From J051 sp040289295 (GTDB lineage Bacteria; Armatimonadota; Fimbriimonadia; Fimbriimonadales; ATM1), in NCBI GenBank assembly GCA_040289295.1, contig PSLA01000008.1:20209-84208 (forward strand): a DNA stretch of 64,000 nt, read 5' to 3'. The notes under the pieces were generated by a model. That model ran no database searches and was not told the DNA's origin. It saw only the letters and a list, made by a program, of their open reading frames with translations. Positions within the stretch are counted from its first letter, which is position 1. Every line of letters begins with the position of its first letter. Below, piece after piece: positions 9,362 to 16,581 of this stretch. The position numbers and the translations under genes were made by a program.

Positions 9362-9762
9362 CAGGCGTCTACGCCTTCGGCAATGTCCTCCCTGTGCTCG
9401 AGGCGGAACTCCTCGACCAGGCGGAGCAGCTCCACGACGCGCGCGTCCCGGAGGCTGTATCGCCGCGCTGCGCCCGCTTCTTCTCGCAGGAGGGCGCCCG
9501 ACCTCATGAGAACGGCGAGGTGCTGCGACACGTTGCTTTGGGCTGCGCCGACCTCCTTCGCTATCTCACCGACGCTCATCGGGCCGTTCCTGGCAAGTAG
9601 CCGCACGATGCGCAGCCGGCGCCGGTGCCCGAGTGCGGCGAGCAAGGCGGCGGCAAATCGATTTGCGGTGTCAGACGCGAGCAAGGTGGACGCGCTGTCC
9701 ACGACGTTGAACCTCTCTCCGCCGAGAGTCTCGGTCTGGAGGGGATCTTCGTTCACTCGCAT
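9361..9762 (-). CDS. ArsR-family winged-helix regulator
   Basis: The 133-residue protein has a winged helix-turn-helix from about residue 38 to 105: LGHRRRLRIVRLLARNG, then SVGEIAKEVGAAQSNVSQHLAVL as recognition region, then RYSLRDARVVELL. No clear Cys pair of the arsenic or metal sensors is present, so the effector is unknown. It lies 38 bp downstream of the asparagine-synthetase-like gene on the same strand and may be co-transcribed with it. Confidence 0.85.
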   Translation of the reverse strand: MRVNEDPLQTETLGGERFNVVDSASTLLASDTANRFAAALLAALGHRRRLRIVRLLARNGPMSVGEIAKEVGAAQSNVSQHLAVLMRSGALLREEAGAARRYSLRDARVVELLRLVEEFRLEHREDIAEGVDA

Positions 9763-9800
9763 GACAGGTCTTTCATCGGTCTATGGTACGTTGTCGCGTT

Positions 9801-11255
9801 TCAGAATTGAGTACGTCCGACCAGCGGCAGAAACTCCCTCGGGAAGCGCTGCTTCCAGATTTGATAATACAGAAGTTCATCCTTCGTCCTCAAGACGGGT
9901 TCTCCGTCGGTGTCTCGTCCTTTGTGCCGGGAGAGATCTTCGTCGGTAAAGACTGAGTCAGCGTACTCAGCGAGCGCGGTCTGAATGCCCACGCTGTGGA
10001 CGTCCTCGCTATCAGGTCGGTCTACGATCCAGGCCGGCAGCATTGTGCTGAATGCACGGCGGAGGACCCACTTGGCGCGTCCGTCCTCGCTCACTTTGAA
10101 GTTCGCCGGAAGTTTGGAGACGGCGTGGACGAGGCGGCGGTCGGTGAACGGGGCGCGGGCTTGGATCCCCCATGCCTCAGTAACCCGGTTCCAGCGAAGA
10201 AGGTGGGTTCGATGGAGGGATTCGGTGATGCGCTTGATCTCAGCGGTGAGCTTCTCGGCGTACATCGGTCTAAGGTAAGGATAGCCACCGAACAGTTCGT
10301 TCGCGGCATCGCTGCCCACCATGATTTTGACCTCTTCGGCGGCCGCGCGCAACGCAAAGTAGTCCGCTACCGCATGGCGAACGACGGGGCCGTCGAACGA
10401 TTCGAGCAGCCAGATAATCTCTTGTAGGTGGTTCAGGATGTCCTCGACGGACACCTCAACATGCGTGTGTTTCACGCCCAGCCAGTCGGCGACCTTTTTC
10501 GCGGTGTGGCCGTCCTGCGAGCCTTCGAGGCCTGCGGAGAACGTGCGAATCTTGCGATTCTTTTGATAGGCGAGGGCGGCGATGATGCTCGACTCCACGC
10601 TGCCGTTCAGCAGGATTCCAATGTCGTTCCCGGCTGTGTGTTTCTTCACCGCGTCGGTAACCAGCACGCGGACGATCTCGATGGCGTCACTTGGATTGAT
10701 CGGCTTCGCGGGACCCTCAAGTCTGAAGTACCTTCGCAGTCCAGCCTCAGAGTGGAAGTAACAACCCGCAGGGAACTCGGATAGGGACTGTGCCGAGTCG
10801 CCGAAAGCCTTGAGTTCTGACGCGAACAGCCAGCCGCCGTTCACCTGCGCGAAGTACAGCGGGTGCGTTCCAAGCGGGTCGCGGGCGGCGTAAAACGCGT
10901 CGCCGTCCCTGATGAACAGCGAGAACATCCCATCAAGGTAGTGCACGACCTTGCGCTCCTTGCTGCCGTAAAGGCCGAGCACCGTAGCCGCCTCGCTCGT
11001 GGCGCGGGGCTTGGGTTTCAGGCTTTCGCGAATGCGTTGGGCGTTGAAGATGTGGCCGTCGAGCAGGATGGCTTGGGTGTTCCGCTTCGCGGTCAGCGGC
11101 TGCGGAAAGGCACCGTTGCGGTGGGCGTATCCTGCGAGAACGACCTCGCCCTGCTGAAGCAGCGCTCCAGGTGGCGGCTCCGACTCAGTCAGTCGGGCAA
11201 TTCGCTCTCGCAGAGCCTCCTCGGACGCGGCTCTTACAGCGCAAAGAATACTCAT
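9801..11255 (-). CDS. Asparagine-synthetase-like protein with degenerate active sites
   Basis: The 484-residue protein aligns over its whole length with class II glutamine-amidotransferase/asparagine synthetases. RDPLGTHPLYFA, SELKAF and ELFGGY are recognisable. Catalytic features are lost. The N-terminus is MSILC, so no Cys follows Met for glutaminase activity. The PP-loop SGGxDSS reads NGSVESS (217-223). The GEGADE box reads SDAANE. The Lys-bearing segment near the C-terminus reads VDRPDSEDVHSVG. An intact 484-codon frame argues against simple decay. It may be a catalytically inactive or repurposed homologue; the actual role is unknown. The ArsR-family gene follows on the same strand. Confidence 0.8.
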   Translation of the reverse strand: MSILCAVRAASEEALRERIARLTESEPPPGALLQQGEVVLAGYAHRNGAFPQPLTAKRNTQAILLDGHIFNAQRIRESLKPKPRATSEAATVLGLYGSKERKVVHYLDGMFSLFIRDGDAFYAARDPLGTHPLYFAQVNGGWLFASELKAFGDSAQSLSEFPAGCYFHSEAGLRRYFRLEGPAKPINPSDAIEIVRVLVTDAVKKHTAGNDIGILLNGSVESSIIAALAYQKNRKIRTFSAGLEGSQDGHTAKKVADWLGVKHTHVEVSVEDILNHLQEIIWLLESFDGPVVRHAVADYFALRAAAEEVKIMVGSDAANELFGGYPYLRPMYAEKLTAEIKRITESLHRTHLLRWNRVTEAWGIQARAPFTDRRLVHAVSKLPANFKVSEDGRAKWVLRRAFSTMLPAWIVDRPDSEDVHSVGIQTALAEYADSVFTDEDLSRHKGRDTDGEPVLRTKDELLYYQIWKQRFPREFLPLVGRTQF

Positions 11256-11288
11256 AGTGCGTGGTAACCTCCACCGACTCGCTCCCTA

Positions 11289-11951
11289 CTAAGATTGGTT
11301 GTCGCCGCTTCCCTCGGCTTCGCCAGTTGCGCCGATCAACTCTGGCTCGGCGCCCTGTTCCTCTTCGGTGGCGGCCTCTTCGCCCTCGACCGCAAGCGTC
11401 GGCGGGATAACAGAGCAAATGACCGACTCCGGACGTGCAGCCTCGCAGCCCGCCGGCAGCACGACGTCTGCGGCAGTAACCGTGTCTCCCACTTGAAGCT
11501 CGGAGATATCGATCCCCACGGCGTCCGGCAGGTTTGTAACCTTGGCTCGAACAGCGATTGACTCCCCAGGGCGCACGAGCTGGCCTGACTTCGTTGCTAC
11601 CGCCACCGGCTCCCCCTGGAAGATTAGAGGAACGTTGGCTACGACCTCCTCCCGCGCTTTGACCTCGGTGAAGGAGGCGTGGAGCAACTTGCGAGAGGTC
11701 GGGTGCCATTGTAGTTCTTTCAATTGTGCTAAGTGTACGCCGCCGCGGTCGTCTATGAGGCGCATGATTCCACCGACTCCGGTTTTGTGAACGGCGTTAG
11801 CGAACCGCTTTTCCGCCAAGCCGATGGGAGAAGGCGGCTCGTTTCCGCGGGAAATAATCCCGGGAATCCAACCGTTTCTTCGGTTCCGCTTGGTCTCCGA
11901 GTCGGGAAGCCCCGGCTCTCTCGGTACAAACTCGACTTCTTCGTAGTGCAT
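11289..11951 (-). CDS. rplY: 50S ribosomal protein L25, long (CTC) form
   Basis: L25 binds 5S rRNA in the large ribosomal subunit. At 220 residues this is the two-domain CTC form: an N-terminal 5S-binding domain (about 1-100) with GIISRGNEPPSPI and LKELQWHPTSRKLLHASFTEV, then a TL5 C-terminal beta domain (about 100-185). An acidic tail ends the protein. It lies 33 bp upstream of the asparagine-synthetase-like gene on the same strand. A 6-bp hairpin (GGGCTG/CAGCCC, 11971-11988) lies about 20 nt upstream of the start codon and could influence translation; this is speculative. Confidence 0.92.
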   Translation of the reverse strand: MHYEEVEFVPREPGLPDSETKRNRRNGWIPGIISRGNEPPSPIGLAEKRFANAVHKTGVGGIMRLIDDRGGVHLAQLKELQWHPTSRKLLHASFTEVKAREEVVANVPLIFQGEPVAVATKSGQLVRPGESIAVRAKVTNLPDAVGIDISELQVGDTVTAADVVLPAGCEAARPESVICSVIPPTLAVEGEEAATEEEQGAEPELIGATGEAEGSGDNQS

Positions 11952-12059
11952 TCGTTGCTCCGTCTCGGTCGGGCTGGCCTTGCAGCCCCGTGCTCCGGTC
12001 AGTCTATTCGAATATCCGCATGAAAGTCAAGCCCCTAGAGACATGAAGACCACGATTCT

Positions 12060-12869
12060 TTAGGAGAGAGCGCGCCACAGCGCGATCGCTTGCACGGTCT
12101 CCGCCACGTCGTGAACCCGGAGAGCCGCCGTTCCCAACTGCGTCGCGTAGAGGGCGACGGCGAGCGAGCCCCCGAGGCGGCGAGTCGGGTCAGCCTCGCC
12201 GGTCAGCCGGCCGATGAACGACTTGCGGGACGCTCCGATGACCACAGGGTAGCCCGTGGCCGCCAGTTCGCCCGTTGCTCGCAAGAGTGTGAGGTTGTGC
12301 TCCACGGTCTTGCCGAAACCGATTCCAGGGTCAATCCAGATTCGTTCCTCCGCAATCCCAGCGGCGATGCATGCCTCAGCCTGGGCCTTGAGGAAAGCGC
12401 TCACCTCAGCGAGGACATCCTCATACTCGGGGTTCGCTTGCATTGTTTGAGGCTCTCCCTGCATGTGCATGATGATGACGGTCGCGTCGTGCCTTGCTGC
12501 GAGGGCGCGCATGGCTGGGTCGCGAAGCCCGGTGACGTCATTGAGCACGCACGCCCCCGCTGCAAGGGCAGCATCTGCCACTTCAGGCTTCCGCGTGTCA
12601 ATGGAAACGGGAATGCCTTCCGCGGCAAGCGCCTTGACAATAGGCAAGACTCGGGTCGCCTCTTCGTTCGCTGGCACTGGTGCTGCTCCGGGGCGAGTGG
12701 ACTCGCCTCCGACATCAATCAGGTGTGCGCCCTCGGCGATCATGCGCCGTGCCGCGTCGATGGCTTCCTGTGGCGAAGCGTATTTCCCCCCGTCGGAAAA
12801 GCTGTCCGGCGTAACGTTGAGGATGCCGATTACGGCGGGCTTGGTCTCTGGGAGACTGAATCCGCTCAC
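12060..12869 (-). CDS. folP: Dihydropteroate synthase
   Basis: FolP condenses 6-hydroxymethyl-dihydropterin pyrophosphate with p-aminobenzoate in folate synthesis. The 269 residues carry both pterin-site signatures: IGILNVTPDSFSDGG near the N-terminus and LIDVGGESTRPGA. VSIDTRKPEVA, NDVTG, DPGIGFGKT and GASRKSFIG are also present. The start is GTG at 12869, overlapping the sucC stop by 4 bp (GTGA), so translation is probably coupled to sucC. Confidence 0.96.
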   Translation of the reverse strand: MSGFSLPETKPAVIGILNVTPDSFSDGGKYASPQEAIDAARRMIAEGAHLIDVGGESTRPGAAPVPANEEATRVLPIVKALAAEGIPVSIDTRKPEVADAALAAGACVLNDVTGLRDPAMRALAARHDATVIIMHMQGEPQTMQANPEYEDVLAEVSAFLKAQAEACIAAGIAEERIWIDPGIGFGKTVEHNLTLLRATGELAATGYPVVIGASRKSFIGRLTGEADPTRRLGGSLAVALYATQLGTAALRVHDVAETVQAIALWRALS

Positions 12870-14017
12870 GAGGCGAGCAGGGCGTGTACCTTCTCCGCCG
12901 CTTCCTGCACCGTGGCTGTGGGAAGGAGGTTCGCCTTCGCGAGAATCTCCCTCGCCTCCGCGGCGTTCGTTCCTTCGACGCGGACGACGATGGGTACGTT
13001 GACCTCAAGCTTCTCGGTGGCGGCGATAATTCCGCGCGCGACTTCATCGCCTCGGGTGATGCCGCCGAAGATGTTCACGAGGATCGCCTTCACCCTGTCG
13101 TCCATAAGCACCAATTCCATACAGTCTTTAACGCGGTCTGCCTGTGCCCCTCCTCCGACGTCGAGGAAGTTTGCGGCCTTTTCTCCTGCACGAGCGATCT
13201 CATCCAGCGTGAGCATCACCAAACCGGCGCCGTTTCCAAGTACCCCGACGTTTCCATCTAGCCTTACGTAGGCGATGCCCCTGCGGGCGGCTTCTGCTTC
13301 GATCGGGTCGCCTGCCGCGTCGTCAGCATACTCCTTCCATTGCGGGCGTCGGAAGAGCGCGGCGTCATCGATCGTTACCTTCGCATCTGCCGCGACGATC
13401 TTCCCATCCGCAAGCAGGGCGCATGGATTTACCTCGACAAGCGTAGCGTCCTCCGCGGCGTAGGCGCGCGCCAAGCGCGTAACCATGGACGCCATCTGTC
13501 CAACGTGTTCCGCCCTGAAGCCAATAGCAGTGAGCGAGTCGCGCACCTCGTACTCCCACAGTCCCCACTTGGGGTTTACCGGGATGTGCGCGATCGCCTC
13601 AGGGGTCTTTGCCGCGACCTCCTCGATGTCCATGCCTCCGGCGGCGCTCACCATCGCGACGGTCTGCTGCTTCGCGCGGTCGAGGAGAATGCCCACGTAG
13701 TACTCTTCAACGATATCGAGCATCGGCACGACGAGGACCAACTCGACCACCATCCCCTCTGGGTTCTGAACCGAAACGAGGCGTTTTCCCAGGATGCTAC
13801 GGGTGAACTCGGCTGCCTCCGCCGGGGAGTTGCAAAGTTTTACGCCTCCTGCCTTGCCCCTTCCCCCCATAAGGACCTGGGCTTTCACGACCACCTTGCC
13901 GCCGAGCCGCTCGGCCATCTCTCTTGCCTGCTCGGGAGTGGCGGCGACTTCGCCGGCGGGGACAGGGACGGCATAACTGGCAAGCAGGTCGCGGGCTTGA
14001 TACTCGTGCAGTTTCAC
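12866..14017 (-). CDS. sucC: Succinyl-CoA ligase (ADP-forming) beta subunit
   Basis: SucC is the nucleotide-binding, ATP-grasp subunit of succinyl-CoA synthetase in the TCA cycle. From GTG at 14017 the protein starts VKLHEYQARDLL, the canonical N-terminus; the upstream ATG at 14083 would add a Cys/Arg-rich leader. Family marks are KAQVLMGGRGKAGGVK, EVNPCALL, DGNVGVLGNGAGLVM, LDVGGGA and VNIFGGI. The alpha subunit gene sucD is not adjacent, which is unusual; folP follows instead in a 4-bp overlap. Confidence 0.95.
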   Translation of the reverse strand: MKLHEYQARDLLASYAVPVPAGEVAATPEQAREMAERLGGKVVVKAQVLMGGRGKAGGVKLCNSPAEAAEFTRSILGKRLVSVQNPEGMVVELVLVVPMLDIVEEYYVGILLDRAKQQTVAMVSAAGGMDIEEVAAKTPEAIAHIPVNPKWGLWEYEVRDSLTAIGFRAEHVGQMASMVTRLARAYAAEDATLVEVNPCALLADGKIVAADAKVTIDDAALFRRPQWKEYADDAAGDPIEAEAARRGIAYVRLDGNVGVLGNGAGLVMLTLDEIARAGEKAANFLDVGGGAQADRVKDCMELVLMDDRVKAILVNIFGGITRGDEVARGIIAATEKLEVNVPIVVRVEGTNAAEAREILAKANLLPTATVQEAAEKVHALLAS

Positions 14018-14152
14018 CTCGCGCCAGAATACCTTCGCAGCGTCGCAACGCGGGCGCAAGCAGAGGCCAAACCGGCAATTCACTGGGTTTACGAACGGGA
14101 ACGGGCGGCCATCCCGTCTCGTAAGTAGTCATCGGAAAGGAGGATTCAAACG

Positions 14153-15820
14153 ATGTTGATTTCAGCACGCGCCCTGGGCGTTGCGGCCATGGGTGTGATC
14201 TTCGCTCTTGGCGCCGCGCCACAACTGAAGGTTGAGACCTACGTTACAGGCTTGTCGCTTCCGGTGCACATGGTGCAGGACCCGACAATGCCGAACGTGC
14301 AGTACGTTTTGCAGCAACGCGGTCGGATTCGGATCATCCAAAACGGGAACCTGCTCGGCACGGACTTCCTTGACCTGACCGGGATCGTGAGCCCCAGCGG
14401 GAGCGAGAGAGGCTTACTTGGCATGGCTTTCGATCCGGACTACCAGAACAATAGGCGCTTCTACGTCAACTTCACAAACACCAGCGGGAACACCGTGATC
14501 GCGCGCTTCAAGCGATCCGTCAACGACCCGCTGCGGGCGGACCCATCCTCGCGGTTCGACTTCCTGTTCGGCACCAACCGATTCATCATACAGGACTTCT
14601 CCAACCACAATGGAGGCACTCTGATGTTTGGGCCGGACGGCTACCTCTACATCGGCATGGGCGATGGAGGCTCAGGTGGCGACCCCAACAACCGCGCACA
14701 GAGCCCGAACTCTTGGCTTGGCAAGATGCTGCGCCTTGACGTCAACGTCTCCGACACGGACAACGTCGGCTACCGTGTGCCACCGGACAATCCGTTCCTT
14801 GATGGCGACCCAATCAGCGCACTTGGCGAGATTTGGGCTTTTGGACTAAGGAACCCGTGGAAGTTTTCGTTCGACAGCCCGCAGATGGGCGGGACCGGCG
14901 CCCTCGTTATCGCGGATGTGGGCCAAAACTCTTGGGAAGAGATCAACTATGAGCCCGCCGACCGCGGTGGCAGGAACTACGGTTGGAGCATTCGCGAAGG
15001 GAGGCACCCATACAATACGCAGCGCCAGCCTGCTTATACTCCGTTGACCGATCCGATCTGGGAATATGGACACGACGTGGGTGCCTCGATTATCGGCGGG
15101 TACGTGTACCGTGGTACGATGCTGGGCTGCGAGTTTTTCGGCCGCTACTTCTACGGCGACTTTGTATCTCGCCGGCTTTTCTCAATCGGGCTGGCGATCG
15201 ATCCGAACACCGGCGAGGCGACGGTCACCAACCAGATTGAGCACACGAACGATGTGGGCGGCACGGGGTTCGTTGGCAGCCTCTCTTCGTTCGGCGTGGA
15301 CGCGAACGGGGAGCTGTACCTGGTTGATTACAACGGCACTATTCGTCGCCTTCTTCCGGAGAACGCGATCTGGATGACGAACATCACGACGCCGGACGGC
15401 GGAATCGTGTCTGGCGGTTTGCGCGATATTCTTTGCGTAGACGCTCGCATCATGCGCACGTTCTCCGACTTCACTCCGGAACTCGACCAGGCAAACTTGA
15501 CGACGCTGGAGCTAAACCTGAAGACAGACATCACGAACCTGCAAGAGGTGGACGTCTCCATCACGGCAAGGATTGACCAGACCGTGGGCGGCGAGCTTCG
15601 AGTGTTTTTTAAGAACGTCACCACGGGTCTGTGGGAGCGCGTCGCCACCTTTGCCGTTGGTACGTCCGAGCAGACGTTCACGAGGCAGAACATCCCAGCC
15701 ACGAACTACCGGGACTCGAACGGCAACATCATGATGCAGGTTCGCTCCGTAGTCAACCTGCCGATCAGCGTTGCCACGTTCTTTACGAACGTGAACCAAA
15801 TCAGGGTTACGCCCAGTTAG
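14153..15820 (+). CDS. Secreted PQQ-type sugar dehydrogenase (soluble GDH fold)
   Basis: The 555-residue protein has a signal peptide ending near ALGAAPQ, so it is exported. Residues of about 25-400 form a six-bladed propeller of the soluble aldose sugar dehydrogenase family: GLLGMAFDPDY, HNGGTLMFGPDGYLYIGMGDGG, GKMLRLDV, EIWAFGLRNPWKFSFD, DVGQNSWEEIN and GGYVYRG. The last 140 residues are an extra beta domain. The family oxidises free aldoses with PQQ, but substrate and cofactor use are not proven here. It is divergent from sucC and followed by a hairpin terminator. Confidence 0.88.
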   Translation: MLISARALGVAAMGVIFALGAAPQLKVETYVTGLSLPVHMVQDPTMPNVQYVLQQRGRIRIIQNGNLLGTDFLDLTGIVSPSGSERGLLGMAFDPDYQNNRRFYVNFTNTSGNTVIARFKRSVNDPLRADPSSRFDFLFGTNRFIIQDFSNHNGGTLMFGPDGYLYIGMGDGGSGGDPNNRAQSPNSWLGKMLRLDVNVSDTDNVGYRVPPDNPFLDGDPISALGEIWAFGLRNPWKFSFDSPQMGGTGALVIADVGQNSWEEINYEPADRGGRNYGWSIREGRHPYNTQRQPAYTPLTDPIWEYGHDVGASIIGGYVYRGTMLGCEFFGRYFYGDFVSRRLFSIGLAIDPNTGEATVTNQIEHTNDVGGTGFVGSLSSFGVDANGELYLVDYNGTIRRLLPENAIWMTNITTPDGGIVSGGLRDILCVDARIMRTFSDFTPELDQANLTTLELNLKTDITNLQEVDVSITARIDQTVGGELRVFFKNVTTGLWERVATFAVGTSEQTFTRQNIPATNYRDSNGNIMMQVRSVVNLPISVATFFTNVNQIRVTPS

Positions 15821-15844
15821 CGCCCGCCTCGGCGCGACCTTGTC

Positions 15845-15873
15845 AGGGCGGCAAAGCTTGCATCTGCCGCCCT
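15845..15873 (+). terminator. Hairpin terminator after the sugar dehydrogenase gene
   Basis: AGGGCGGCA (15845-15853) pairs perfectly with TGCCGCCCT (15865-15873) across an 11-nt loop and is followed by CACTCTTTCT. It begins 24 bp after the stop codon and ends just before nth. Confidence 0.65.
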
Positions 15874-15891
15874 CACTCTTTCTGCGCCAGA

Positions 15892-16572
15892 ATGCCGCGC
15901 GTGGCATGGACGAAGGCTGCAATACGCAAACTTGTTGAGACGCTTGAGGGGCAGCACGGCGTTGGCGACGAGAGGACGCGGCTCGACCCGATGGATGAAC
16001 TCATCTCTTGCATCCTGAGCCAGCACACTTCGGACGCCACATCGTTTCCAACTTTCTTTCGGCTCCGAGAGCGATATCGCTCCTGGGATCAGATTGCCCG
16101 CTTGAGCGAACAACAGCTCGCCGAAGAAATCCACACCGTAGGCCTTGTGAATCAGAAGGCGCGTGCAATCCGCGCCGTGCTGCGCGAACTGCGTAAGCAG
16201 TTTGGCGCCTACACGCTCGAACCACTGAGGCAGATGGACATACAGGAAGCGCGCCGCTTTCTCCTATCGCTACCGGGCGTCGGCCCAAAGACAGCGGCAA
16301 TCGTGCTCTGCTTTGGTTTTGGTCTTCCTGCGATTCCTGTCGATACGCACGTCTTTCGCGTATCATGGCGGCTTGGTCTCATCGAGAAACGAGTCGGTGC
16401 CGACCGCGCGCACCTCCTTCTGGAGGAAATGGTGCCGTCCGACCTCGCCTACCGCTTTCATGTCGCGCTAATCCGCCACGGGCGCCGTACCTGCCATGCG
16501 CGGTCTCCGAGATGCGGCGAGTGTGCGGTTCGGCGTCGGTGCGCTTGGTATCGCGAGACGCGTGGGCAGTAA
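15892..16572 (+). CDS. nth: Endonuclease III (DNA glycosylase/AP lyase)
   Basis: Nth removes oxidised pyrimidines from DNA and nicks the abasic site. The 226 residues contain the helix-hairpin-helix LPGVGPKTAAIVL with the catalytic Lys, and VDTHVFRVSWRLGL with the catalytic Asp. The C-terminal iron-sulphur loop has spacing C-X6-C-X2-C-X5-C. The ATG at 15892 gives the usual N-terminal extent; longer in-frame starts run back into the previous gene and its terminator. It ends 9 bp before glnE. Confidence 0.95.
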   Translation: MPRVAWTKAAIRKLVETLEGQHGVGDERTRLDPMDELISCILSQHTSDATSFPTFFRLRERYRSWDQIARLSEQQLAEEIHTVGLVNQKARAIRAVLRELRKQFGAYTLEPLRQMDIQEARRFLLSLPGVGPKTAAIVLCFGFGLPAIPVDTHVFRVSWRLGLIEKRVGADRAHLLLEEMVPSDLAYRFHVALIRHGRRTCHARSPRCGECAVRRRCAWYRETRGQ

Positions 16573-16581
16573 TCTCCCGGC

